From assembly GCA_036320915.1 (NCBI GenBank), contig JAXBDG010000015.1, forward strand, positions 496,001-560,000: a stretch of 64,000 nucleotides of DNA, written 5' to 3'. The stretch's first letter is position 1. The number at the start of each line of letters is the position of its first letter. Positions 1 through 9,059 of the stretch are shown piece after piece. A program made the translations under genes and the position numbers. The DNA comes from Linnemannia elongata (lineage: Eukaryota; Mortierellomycota; Mortierellomycetes; Mortierellales; Mortierellaceae). The notes under the pieces are model-generated. The model saw only the letters and a list, made by a program, of their open reading frames with translations, did no database searches and was not told the origin of the DNA.

Positions 1-1
1 A

Positions 2-562
2 GTCCATTTGACTGACAAAAATAACTTTTTCAAATTCTTTGCTCTCATAGCACCCACAACCATTCCTCGCAACAAGGATGTGGCTGTTGTCGTACTCCAT
101 GGAGCAGCTGGGACTGCAGTCGGGAGCAGGATAAAAGGGCACCAGAAGCAGGGCGGATCCAAGTTGACAAATGAGCATCGAAAGTATGGGACTGTCGCGC
201 ATACCAACGAAAACCGCACAAGCCGCATATGTTCTGGTTGCTTTGTGCCCGTCTTTCTTTCCCGTGGGCAAAGAGTCCGAGATGGAGAGTCCAAAACCGT
301 CAGGCTCAATGGATCAGTAGACTGCAAAAACCCAACGTGCCCACGAAGACGAGCAGGCAATGGAACGATGGGCCGGGATGCGAATGCCGCTAACAACATC
401 GCCATCTCGGGAACATCCATCCTCCTTTCAGCCGACCACTCCGCCCTCCCTCCCTATCGTCCCTTCTCACTCCCCACTAACAACACCAGCAGCATGCTGG
501 ACGACTTTTCACCCCAAATCCACCCGCTAGGATGCGACAAGGGACTGTCTTTTAGTAGATAG
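2..562 (+). CDS. Fanzor (eukaryotic TnpB-like RNA-guided nuclease), C-terminal part, cut by the window edge
   Basis: The frame is open from base 2 and stops at 560-562; the real start lies outside the window. Seen: a TNENRTS segment whose Glu codon is at 209-211, then a zinc-binding half-site C-x2-C (codons 230 and 239), a loop of about 27 residues, a second half-site C-x4-C (codons 323 and 338), then GRDANAANNIA with Asp at codon 377. Family knowledge: this order (Glu, four-Cys zinc finger, RuvC-III Asp in a D-x-N-A-A-x-N-I context) is the C-terminal half of TnpB/Fanzor OMEGA nucleases, which cut DNA guided by an RNA. In Fanzors the catalytic Glu is reported to be relocated close to the zinc finger, which would fit this Glu. 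The visible part has no stop or frameshift, so it could be functional, but RuvC-I and the recognition lobe cannot be seen. A bacterial TnpB is less likely given the fungal surroundings. Confidence 0.8.
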   Translation, partial: VHLTDKNNFFKFFALIAPTTIPRNKDVAVVVLHGAAGTAVGSRIKGHQKQGGSKLTNEHRKYGTVAHTNENRTSRICSGCFVPVFLSRGQRVRDGESKTVRLNGSVDCKNPTCPRRRAGNGTMGRDANAANNIAISGTSILLSADHSALPPYRPFSLPTNNTSSMLDDFSPQIHPLGCDKGLSFSR

Positions 563-1236
563 AGCAGTTGATATTCTGGGTCTTTTACTTCCCTCCTTTA
601 TCACAACGTCGTTATGTAGCTCTATCTTTTCCTTGCTGGCATGTTCCTTAATCGTAGTGAACAATCCAATACTTACACAATTCTGCTTCAGTATATTTTC
701 CACCCACTCCAGTCGTTTTTCGGCATTCCTTCCTCGGATTTCTTCAGTTTGCCATCCCCTTATTCTTGTTTATCCATCCCTCTCTGACCCCCCTCTCTCC
801 TCCCATCTCTCTTGCAAGCATCACACTAAGTTTTCAACACCCCTTTTCTTTTTTTTAGCACCCTGTCTGTCTTCTCTACTTGCCCTTGATCCTTTTGGGC
901 GGCCTCCCTATTTCTTTCTTGGCCCAACGGGAATGGTACCCCTCTGTTTTTCTTGGCCCCCTCTCTTTTTCTTGTACCCCCTTCAACTAGCACCCCCTCT
1001 CTCCTTCCGTCTCTCTTGCAAATATCACACTCAATTTTCAACATCCCGTTTCTTTTTTTCCAGCACCCTTTTTCTTTTAGCACTCCTAGTTTTACTTCTC
1101 TACTTGCTCATGATCTTTTTGGGCGGCCCCCTTAGTCCAAATGGAATAGCGTTTCTCTAATTTGTTCTCTCTCTCTCTCTATGCACAAATAACAAAACTC
1201 GGTTTGGGGGGGGTTTTTTTTAGCATCCTCTTCAAG
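563..1236. other. Fanzor 3' flank and pyrimidine-rich spacer
   Basis: No convincing gene. The plus strand is rich in C and T. Leu/Pro/Ser-rich open frames here (for example 633-1160) follow from that composition. The first ~220 bases after the Fanzor stop are where the guide RNA and right end of such elements usually lie, but I could not identify either. The stretch also holds the ~205-bp imperfect duplication listed separately. Confidence 0.5.
788..1135. repeat. Imperfect tandem duplication, period about 205-225 bp, two copies
   Basis: Copy 1 (about 788-910) and copy 2 (about 992-1135) share CTCTCTTGCAA, ATCACACT, TTTTCAACA, a T-rich run, AGCACCC, CTTCTCTACTTGC and TTTTGGGCGGCC in the same order. 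The offset is 204 at the left (CTTGCA at 811 and 1015) and 224 at the right (TTTTGGGCGG at 893 and 1117), so about 20 bases of indels have built up. Confidence 0.7.
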
Positions 1237-1244
1237 TATATAAA
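1237..1244 (+). promoter_or_regulatory. TATA box of the defensin-like gene
   Basis: TATATAAA lies 389 bp before the ATG at 1626. If the intron proposed at 1366-1582 is removed, a start about 30 bp downstream gives a leader of about 140 nt. Confidence 0.55.
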
Positions 1245-1365
1245 GATGCCGCACCTGCCGAACGTTCTGCATCGACACACATCTGATCGTACCTCAAGAC
1301 TCTAGTCTCTCAACACCACCCACAGGACTCGCAACAACAACTGCAAGCTCAGAGCAAGCACCATC

Positions 1366-1582
1366 GTAAGTCATCACACAATACAAGAACGCCCATCAGT
1401 GCCCTCTCAGAATCGTCACAAGAACCTTTCGATAAGAATCGTGCAAGTGTCACGAGCCTTCGGATAAACCTTGCAGCTACACGCTCAAGTACCTTCGAGA
1501 CATTCTGCTCTATTGCAGACAGTAAGGATGTGACTGCTTCGTGCAATTGCGATTAACATACAGATTCGCATCATTACATTAG
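1366..1582 (+). other. Probable intron in the 5' UTR of the defensin-like gene
   Basis: Donor GTAAGT begins at 1366. A TTAAC branch-like sequence near 1553 is followed by the acceptor TTAG at 1579-1582. The stretch lies between the TATA box and the ATG and has no coding signal. Inference from splice signals only. Confidence 0.4.
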
Positions 1583-1625
1583 GTATACACTTGCCGATAC
1601 GCCGAGCATATCTTCACATCACGAA

Positions 1626-1871
1626 ATGAAGTTCCGCCTCTCTGTTACCTCAAGCCTGCTCCTTCTAGCAGTCATGGACATGGTCAAAGCCGCCCCCGTT
1701 CCTCCGTCCTCAGTCGTAGTTCATGAGCCGTTTTCTACGCTCGTCAAGCGAGACTACGGATGCCCATCCCATCCCCCCTGCACCGACCATTGCAAAACTT
1801 TGGGCTATGCTGGCGGCTACTGCAGCGTACAAGACGGTGCAATACATAAGTGTCTCTGCTATGGAGGCTAG
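1626..1871 (+). CDS. Secreted defensin-like (CS-alpha-beta) peptide precursor
   Basis: 81 residues in one exon. Residues 1-23 are a signal peptide (MKFRLSV start, LLLL core, cut probably after A22 or A23). Residues 24-42 form a short pro-region ending in Lys41-Arg42, a kexin (Kex2) site. The predicted mature peptide is 43-81, 39 residues, with six Cys at 46, 52, 56, 66, 76 and 78: C-x5-C-x3-C-x9-C-x9-C-x-C. The C-x3-C helix, GGYC strand and C-x-C end are the signature of CS-alpha-beta defensins, expected pairs C1-C4, C2-C5 and C3-C6. The YGC start, the His just before the third Cys and the GGYC strand recall the plectasin group of fungal defensins, which bind lipid II. Likely role, inferred: antibacterial peptide secreted into the surroundings. 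It sits between two transposon-related genes with its own TATA box and polyA signal. It could instead be a signalling or effector peptide. Confidence 0.8.
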   Translation: MKFRLSVTSSLLLLAVMDMVKAAPVPPSSVVVHEPFSTLVKRDYGCPSHPPCTDHCKTLGYAGGYCSVQDGAIHKCLCYGG

Positions 1872-1882
1872 AACAGCAAAGG

Positions 1883-1888
1883 AATAAA
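1883..1888 (+). terminator. Polyadenylation signal AATAAA of the defensin-like gene
   Basis: AATAAA begins 12 nt after the stop codon at 1869-1871. Confidence 0.5.
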
Positions 1889-1919
1889 TTCTTTACTCTC
1901 ATTACAGGCTGAACACGCG

Positions 1920-1945
1920 AAAAAAAAAAAAAAAAAAAAAAAAAA
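1920..1945. repeat. Genomic A26 tract
   Basis: 26 A in a row, 31 bp past the AATAAA of the defensin-like gene. It could be a homopolymer or the scar of a retrotransposed cDNA end. The gene has a TATA box and leader upstream, which argues against a processed copy. Confidence 0.9.
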
Positions 1946-2017
1946 TTACACTGTAGGCAGAGCGCGTACATATGTGAACAGATGCGTCAAATTCGTGTCG
2001 ATGCACTTGGGTTGACT

Positions 2018-2096
2018 CCATTACGCTTAACGACAGTCATTACGCCCAGGAAAGCAGTCACAATTTTCATTGCGCTTACGACAATTACGCTTAAAC
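2018..2096. repeat. Four short imperfect copies of a CATTACGCTTAACGAC-like motif
   Basis: Copies at about 2019-2034 (CATTACGCTTAACGAC), 2039-2049 (CATTACGCCCA), 2068-2081 (CATTGCGCTTACGAC) and 2083-2096 (AATTACGCTTAAAC). They lie just upstream of the Myb/SANT-like ORF and could be binding sites for its product or subterminal repeats of a Harbinger element. Inference. Confidence 0.5.
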
Positions 2097-2183
2097 TGTG
2101 CACTTCTCATGTGCTCTTTGGCTGCCATCCATTATTTACAATGTGAGATCCTCTCGACTTCAACCTTCTTCCTCCCCATCACA

Positions 2184-3518
2184 ATGCCCAAAAAGCCCCA
2201 AATGACCTTACGCAGCGGCAAGGCCCTCGCCAATGCCGCTCCTGTCCTTCCCCAATCTCGATCAGACCGACGATCCCAGACTTTGATGCTCGACGATGAG
2301 GAAGAGGAACCACTCGTACGCAAAAGATTGCGCCGTTCCTACCAGCAGACCTCTTCATCGTCTGTCAGTGATCACCATGGCAATAACGACGATAGGCAAA
2401 AGGAGTTATCGCTTCCAGCCGCCACATTGCCGTCAGCCTCGACAACCTCTCGTAACGCGTCCCCAACGTCAGCGCAAAATGCGATGGCGCTCACGTTTTT
2501 AATGTCACCTCCGTCCTCAGTACAACAGAATCAACAATCGTCGTACAGACTTCAACCTCCGACACTGCACCCTCCCTTGTCACAGATCTCGGCGAATACA
2601 CCGATCGCTCGCATTGTCGCTCAAACTGGGCAGTGGAAGACACTCGCGCCGAAACAGGACGTGAAGGGTAAGGGCACGAAGCAGACAGACGTGAAAGGAG
2701 AGAAGCAGCAACTCACGAGGTTTTGGAGGAGGCCAGAGATCAATGCTCTGGTTGACTGGGTCTTGATACCAGGGAATTACGAGAGTTTGCGCGTGGAGAA
2801 CGCAAAGAAGGCTGGGAGAACGGTCAACGACGTCTATGGGGATGTGGCACGGTACGTAAGAGAAAGGGTTGGATGGACCAAGACAGGTGATGAAGATAAC
2901 TACGACGCCGCGACGGCCAGGAAGGACGTCGATTACATAAAGAAAAAGTTCTCAGCGACGTATAGTCGCGTCTTCAACATGACAGGAAACGGTACTACTG
3001 ATGACGCCACCACCGTGCCGCAGCGAGCCCATCAGGAGTGTCCAAACTTCTACGAGATGCTGTCGATTTTCCGAACTCCTTCATTGAGCAAACCGATCGA
3101 CACAACCACTGCTCCCTCCACGGGTCCAACGGCGATCGCAAAAGCTGGAGAAGCAGAGATCATTGATACTGAACGTATGTATTTTAGACCGGCAAGTCGC
3201 TGTGTTTATTCGAATTTGAGAACACGTGTGCAGTCTTCTGACTCGACATTTTTATTTCCTTTACTGGCGGTAGTGTCGGATGACGAACCGATTAGGTTGA
3301 CCCAAAACCTCATTAGCGTGATGGGTAGCTTGACTCAGGTTCTGGGTTCGTTATCGGGCAACGGTACAGGCGCGAGCTCTTCGGGTCGCGATTACTTCAT
3401 AAACAGGATTGAGCAGTTAGAGAGAAAGCTCGAGCAACAAAATGAACTCATCACACAGCAGAAGGACATCATCTGCGGACTCCAAATCAAGCTTGCTCGT
3501 GCTGGAATCCCATTTTAA
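2184..3518 (+). CDS. Myb/SANT-like DNA-binding protein, probable PIF/Harbinger accessory ORF
   Basis: Proposed exons 2184-3174 and 3274-3518. The 99-nt intron has a GTATGT donor and ends in TAG; its length is a multiple of three, so the unspliced frame also stays open. The spliced product is 411 residues. I chose the ATG at 2184 (MPKKPQMTLRSGK) over an in-frame codon at 2070 because the extra stretch looks non-coding. Residues 1-150 are basic and Ser/Thr/Pro-rich with an acidic run (DDEEEE). Residues ~175-310 form the conserved core: TRFWRRPEINALVDW, a helical segment, then CPNFYEML, the layout of Myb/SANT-like (trihelix-type) domains that accompany PIF/Harbinger transposases. The end is a coiled coil (about 372-405, INRIEQLERKLEQQNELI). 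A decayed Harbinger-type transposase faces it 46 bp downstream. Likely role, inferred: binds transposon ends or has been taken over as a regulator. Confidence 0.6.
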   Translation: MPKKPQMTLRSGKALANAAPVLPQSRSDRRSQTLMLDDEEEEPLVRKRLRRSYQQTSSSSVSDHHGNNDDRQKELSLPAATLPSASTTSRNASPTSAQNAMALTFLMSPPSSVQQNQQSSYRLQPPTLHPPLSQISANTPIARIVAQTGQWKTLAPKQDVKGKGTKQTDVKGEKQQLTRFWRRPEINALVDWVLIPGNYESLRVENAKKAGRTVNDVYGDVARYVRERVGWTKTGDEDNYDAATARKDVDYIKKKFSATYSRVFNMTGNGTTDDATTVPQRAHQECPNFYEMLSIFRTPSLSKPIDTTTAPSTGPTAIAKAGEAEIIDTERMYFRPASRCVYSNLRTRVQSSDSTFLFPLLAVVSDDEPIRLTQNLISVMGSLTQVLGSLSGNGTGASSSGRDYFINRIEQLERKLEQQNELITQQKDIICGLQIKLARAGIPF

Positions 3519-3564
3519 GCTGGATACAGATCAATATATTTTGTAAATTTGCATTAATTGGCAA

Positions 3565-3846
3565 TCAATACGGTCTGAATCGCTGAACAATGTCGACAAA
3601 TGCGCTCGCGCTTAGCAGACAACTTTCTTGCCTGTCATGGTCCTCGTTGTGGTCATCAATAGGCTCCACGCCAGAGCGCCGAGTCCCACGTTCGCTCAAC
3701 CTTGTTGACAGATCTCTTGATCAGCGTACATCTCCAAGGTGATCGATAATGAAATTGTGGAAAGCGACACAAGCGGCGATGACTCTTCCCACCCGACCAA
3801 CTCAATTTTCATGATTGAGGTCGACGGAAATAGCCTGCAGGAACCT
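3565..3846 (-). pseudogene. Decayed 3' end of a PIF/Harbinger (DDE_Tnp_4) transposase
   Basis: Read on the minus strand from 3846 to the stop at 3565-3567, the frame encodes RFLQAISVDLN, then VGRVGRVIAACVAFHNFII and DHLGDV, ending with GVEPIDDHNED. The R-V-I-A-A-C-x-x-x-H-N-F-I block is the conserved tail of Harbinger-type transposases (usually ACVVLHNF). Two in-frame TGA codons, at 3802-3804 and 3721-3723, break it, and the catalytic DDE part is missing: immediately upstream comes an acceptor-like sequence and then the 3' flank of the OPT gene. It is a truncated relic. It converges on the Myb/SANT-like ORF, and such a pair is the usual two-gene content of a Harbinger element. Confidence 0.65.
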
Positions 3847-3980
3847 CCGCGTAAGTGGCGTTGAAGTCAGAAGAAATCAAAACAAACAAGAAAATAATGC
3901 ATGCGCCATGAAACAAACAAAAAAGCTTCGATAGAAGAAAAAGTGCTGTGAATGAAAAGCTCTGTAAAGTATTAAAGTAG

Positions 3981-3986
3981 TTTATT
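3981..3986 (-). terminator. Polyadenylation signal AATAAA of the OPT gene
   Basis: TTTATT on the plus strand reads AATAAA on the minus strand, about 63 nt past the OPT stop codon at 4049-4051. Confidence 0.45.
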
Positions 3987-4048
3987 ACTAGTAGAAAAGT
4001 TATATCAGTACTGAGAATTTGTGTGGTATCTCAAGGATCACGCCGGCT

Positions 4049-6410
4049 TTAAGGACGGGCATCGGGGGAGGCATAGTAGGGCTTGGGGAAGACGTACATG
4101 GGGGCATCCTTGGCGGAGGGGTCAGGGGCCCAAGGATCGACCTTGCCTTCCTTGGGAGCGATCAAGGGGTAAGAGTCAAGGCGGCAGATGGGAGCCGCAG
4201 GGTTACCCCACCACTGGACCATGTCCTTCTCGCGGATGGTAAAGATGAAGAAGGAGGCGAGAACCATGAAAGCGACACCAGAGTCGAAGGCAGCGGACAT
4301 GACATAGGTGAAACGCAAGTGCCACTCGGGGTGGTAGCGGCGGGCAAAGAACTGGAAGGCGAAACCGACGGCCAACCAGTTGGTGTAGTGGTAAGCCTGA
4401 GCGGGGGGCATCATACCAGTGGCAGCCAACAAGACGGGGATGTGGATGAAATCCATCCAGGTGTTGGGGAAGGCCTTCTTGAGGTAGTAGAAGGGGATGG
4501 GGAGGATGAAACCGATCAAGAAGAAGTAGTTGATGGCGTTGTAGATCGAAGTGGGACCGAACATCAGGTTGGGAGCAATGACACCCCAGATGACCGAGGC
4601 AGAGAAGAAGGTGTTGGCCGAGGGGCACTGGAAGTGCTTGTTTTCCTCAGTGCAGATCTTGTCCTGAGAGTTCAAGAGCCAGTTGGCAGTCAACAAGTTG
4701 ACAAGACCAGCAATGAAGGTTCCAATGAGCTGGGCCCAGAACATGGCGCGAGGAGGGACCTTCATGTAGTGACCGAGCTTGAGATCCGAGGTGAACAACA
4801 TAGCCTGAGCCATGGAGATGTAACCCAGGGTCTTGAAGGTGACGTTGGGGATGGGCTCACCGGGGAGGATGTAACCGATAACATACTCAGTGATAATGTT
4901 AAGACCGGGTTGCTGGTTGGTCAAGGCCTGAATGAGACCGACGGGGAGGGCAAAGACAACGGCGATGAGGATGGCCAAGAGGACAGCCCACCAGGGCATG
5001 TACTTGTAGTACTCGCATGTGAAGAGGGCAATGGCGGTCATGAGGACGAACAAGGAAGCGTACCACCAGTCGGGGACCTCGGGGTAAGCCTGCATGAGCT
5101 TGTGGTGAATATCCTCGGCCTGGGTGCGAGACTGCTTCCACTGGGCAACCAACTTGTGGCGATGGTACAACCAGGTGTGGGTGATCATGGAGGAGAGACC
5201 AGCGAAACCGATACCGTAGGTAAGAGCGAAGAAGGTAGCAATGCGGAGAGGACCCTGCTCATTGTACTTGGTCATGTTGATGGTGCCATTCTCGAGGACA
5301 TAGTTGGGATCGTATGGGTCACCCTCGGTGGTGAAAAGTCTGGCAGTAAGAATGGGGAAACGCTGGGCCTCCCAGAGGTTGGTGAAGTAGGCGATGGGGA
5401 CCATGACCCAGGCAATGATAAAGAAACCCATGGCGATGTTGACCTGGGCCCACCAGGGGACGATCAAAGGAGATCCCAAGAAGGAAACAATGTTGTTCCA
5501 GTCAAGAGAGATGGCACCGACACCGAGACCGCGGGCACCACCGACGGTCGAGAGAATGTGGTTCTTGGGATCGATCCAGCAGACCCATGCAATGGAGGAG
5601 ATGACGGGGAAGAGGAAACCGGGGATCCACTGGTAAAAGAACATAGCAAGGGTGGCAACACAGAAGAACTTGAAGCGAGACCACTGGCCAGGCTGGAGGT
5701 CCTCCTCCTTGTGAAGGGTGTTGAACAAGGCGACCTGGACCAAATTGGCGGGCCAGATCATGGCAGCGGGGTAGACGAGGTAGCGACGGAGGACACCGGC
5801 CATACCGTAACCCAACATCTGGGTGGTAAGAATTAGGAACAAGTTGGCGAGGAAACCATAGTCTTGGTTATACCAGACCTTCTGGATAACTGTGATATCG
5901 ACAGCGTATGCAACTCCTCCAGCGCAGTTGGCAGTCAAGGCGACCAAGACGTGCTCCTTAATGTTGAAGGGACCGGGGTTGAGGCGACCAGCGGGGAGGA
6001 CGCGAGCCAGGAACTTTCCGAAGGGGTACGACAGCAACTGGATGACCAAGGTAGAGATGGTCATGGGGTGGGTACGGAACCAGCTAAGGAGGGGAAGTAA
6101 TATTGAGAGTATATTCTGTTAGGGGTATGTTGCGGTAGCTAAGATTGGTACAGCAAGGAGTATAATGAGATGGAGTGGAGACTTACAAGAACTGGTTGAA
6201 GAAGGAGAGGATGCAAGAGAAGAGGACAGCCATCAGGTAGTAACGGAAGGTCATGACAGGGATGGTGGGGTCATCCTTGTTGGAGACAATGGCGGCGACC
6301 TCGGGAATAGGAGAGTTCTCCTCTTCCTCGAGGACGACGGACTGACGCTCAGCGTCGTACTTCTCGTCGACGAATTCTTTTTCAGCAGAGAATTCCTGCT
6401 TGTCGGCCAT
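4049..6410 (-). CDS. Oligopeptide transporter, OPT family
   Basis: Two exons, 6410-6187 and 6083-4049, with a 102-nt intron (GTAAGT ... TTAG); the joined frame gives 752 residues. The N-terminal ~45 residues are acidic and cytosolic (MADKQEFSAEKEF). The splice restores FNQFFWFRTHP, a conserved early OPT motif. Then come the hallmark LNPGPFNIKEH, a long row of hydrophobic helices (about 14-16) and an Arg/Pro-rich tail. OPT proteins are proton-coupled symporters of the plasma or vacuolar membrane that import tetra- and pentapeptides, glutathione or metal chelates; the substrate cannot be read from the sequence. Length is typical of fungal members. A TATA box lies 124 bp upstream of the ATG. The long open frame on the opposite strand (4019-5836) is a shadow. 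Confidence 0.95.
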
Positions 6411-6533
6411 AGTGGTGATGGTAAGGGAAAGGGCGAATAGGAGGGAGGAGGAGGGGGGGAGGGTCTTGTTGGGTGAGGAGTGAGAAGGGCAGCCGTAGAC
6501 AAAGAATTAAACGAAGCGGGAAGATGAGCCTCT

Positions 6534-6539
6534 TTTATA
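6534..6539 (-). promoter_or_regulatory. TATA box of the OPT gene
   Basis: The minus strand reads CTATAAAAG here, 124-129 bp upstream of the ATG at 6410. A pyrimidine-rich leader lies between, as in other genes of the window. Confidence 0.5.
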
Positions 6540-9059
6540 GAAAAAAAATAAAGAAGGCTCAACTCTGTTCAGAGAAAAGTCAGCCAGGTGTTTTTGCAAT
6601 CGAGAGGAGGCGCTGGAGGGTTTCTGAGGGGATTGTTTTTCTCAGCAGCGGGCCGGAGGAAAAAACATAACACAGGAAACACAAATGAAAGGGCAAGGAT
6701 GGTGGGAAGAGTTGCGAGCCTGGGCAAAGGCACAAGGGGCAAAGGGGGCATCAATCATCACACGGCGCATTATGGACACAGAGACAAGGAGTAAGAGGGA
6801 TACACGAGCACATTGTTATTGCTGTTGCTTTTGTTGTTGTCTTCCTGCTGGGCGAACTGACGAATCATAGAACATGGAAAAACAAGGTTAGTTTGTGTAC
6901 CCTCACATCAACAAAGAAATAAAAAGTGAAATCGTCGGTAACGAACGATAAGAGTAAACACAAAAATGGTGGAATCCTCGGTAACTTCCAGCGATACGGG
7001 CTCAGTCCGTCATAGCTTCATACAATTCTTTCTCAATAGAGCCACGCCCAAGACGTCTAAAATATCATCATATTTCTCACCTTCGATCCATGGCCCTCCG
7101 ACACACGTCTTATAGAGGATTGACCCTGGAAAATGCAGATGTTGTCAAAGTTTAATTCTGCAAGAGAAATAGCGCGAACGACGACGACCGATGAACAATC
7201 GCGAAAGGACATCACCCTCGGTGATCCCTCATTCAACCATCAGGGAGCTATCAATCACTCACAGACTTAATCGGTCTTTGATTTAGACTCAGCTTTGAAT
7301 CTCCATTCTTTCTTGCTTTGCAGGTTCTCGCTCTTTTTTTGTTTTACAGAAAGTGGATTCATAAAACACTTTACTTGTGCTTTCTTTCTTGTTTGGTTCT
7401 TAGCAACCAAGAGAATCCTGCCAGACGCTCACTACTTCCTACTGCACCATAAAACTGCCTTTTTTTCTCGGTGGAGATAGGGATGGGCAGCGAATAATCC
7501 CTACAAAGATGACAGACAAACAGAACCAACCATTCACACACCTCACTTCCCACCACTGATCGAATAAAGTTTTAACATCCTTATTTTTTTTTCGTCTCTT
7601 CGTTGAACAATCGAGACAATCCAAAATTGATGTTTGTGGTTTGGCTAGTATTGGCTTTGATTGTGTTTATTTTGTTTTGGTCTGTTTTTTTTTGTTCGTT
7701 TGTGTATTGCTTGTGTGCTTGTGTCTCCCAATTGTGTATTAAAGTGTGCCTATGAGCGCCTGTTCGGTCATCTCATGTCGTACATTTGGGATGTGTGAGT
7801 GGGCTGTAGTCGATGGGCGACCATTGTGTGAGCTAAAACAGGTACTGATACATATACTTTTGTTTTTTTCGCGCGATGTGGACGTGCTTCTTTTTTTGCT
7901 CGTTCGCACCAAAGTATTCACTTCTTCTTTGTGAAGGGTACATCCAACCAGGAGCAGATATCATTGGAAAGTAGTCCCATCGGCGGCCATTCCATGAAAG
8001 CGCGGAGGAGAAACGATAACAAATGGCCACTCCGAAGTAAAGGAAGAGCGATGGATGAGGGATGCAAAAGGGGTGCACATGACTCAAGAAAGGTACTTGT
8101 TGCCCTGTCGCATCCTCTCAAGAGCGATGCACCTTGGGATATAAGAGGGAATGCGGGATAGCTTACTTTTCCAAAGACTCATTGCTCACCAATTATTGTG
8201 ATTATTTGGATATCCCTCCGCCCATGGGGGGTTTCCTTTGATCCAAACAGCGGAACATGAGAGGCGAGAACACTCGATCACGATGAGCAAGAGAGGGAAG
8301 AGAAGAGTCCAACGGAGACTATATGCTATCTACACCCATCCCTCTAAGGAAGCGGACAAAACTTCCACCGAAGGCAAATATGTTTACAAGGATGGGAGAG
8401 AATAAGAAGGGAATGAACGGACCCAAAATGAAAAATGAGAGCGAGTAAATCGACGGAACATTTCCTGAGATTCCATCGTTACCGAGGATGCACTTGTAAC
8501 CTTAATCCCAATTTTTGCGTTTACCTTTGCCCACCCTCTCTCTTTCAATCCTACTTATCCCAGTATTGGTACAGGGGACAGGGTACAAATGGGACTTGAG
8601 GCGTGCATGCTTGCATATTAGAACAAAAGACAAAGTCTTGGTCCTGTTTTTGTCACGCGTGAACGATCACCGTTGTCCAATCAGGCAAGCCTGGTCAGAC
8701 GAAGGCGCTCGGAGTGGGATCCGAAGGTGTATGGACAGTGCGGACGGACGGATATCTCGAATGACCATCGATTTTCTATCTTCTCATCGTGTACTGTCCA
8801 TTTTCAAACCCCTAATACTGCTGTTCCTAGAGCCATTTTCCATGTAAGTTTGTGTACCGTATACGATGCCCATCTCTCTCGGTACATCCTCCTCCCTTTT
8901 TCGCCCTTCCTGCTTCCTTTTTCGCCCATTGCTACTCTTTATTTGTTCGCTTCACTGTTACCGACTTGATTGATGGTATTGTTTACTTATACTAATTACT
9001 CTTGTTATTGCGTTTTGTTATTGATGTCCATGGACCTTCTTAGAAATCCATGGTTCCCT
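6540..9059. other. Gene-poor spacer upstream of the OPT gene
   Basis: I find no open frame with recognisable protein character, no tRNA-like clover leaf and no clear splice-linked exons. T-rich runs around 7560-7700 and short frames of 60-110 codons look like chance. The part nearest 6540 must hold the OPT promoter, including one GATAAG at 6947-6952. Confidence 0.5.

Noticed and set aside
2..562. Bacterial IS605-type TnpB from an endosymbiont as the source of the left-edge frame
   Set aside because: The surrounding sequence is fungal, no TnpA or IS200-like ends are visible, and the motif spacing fits Fanzor; upstream sequence is needed to be final.
633..1160. Hydrophobic Leu/Ser/Pro-rich frame that could look like a membrane protein
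   Set aside because: The composition comes from a C/T-rich tandem duplication; both copies are in different contexts and the frame has no conserved feature.
4019..5836. 605-codon open frame on the plus strand
   Set aside because: It lies exactly opposite the OPT gene, is Gly/Asp/Glu/Val-rich with no family character, and reflects codon bias of the real gene.
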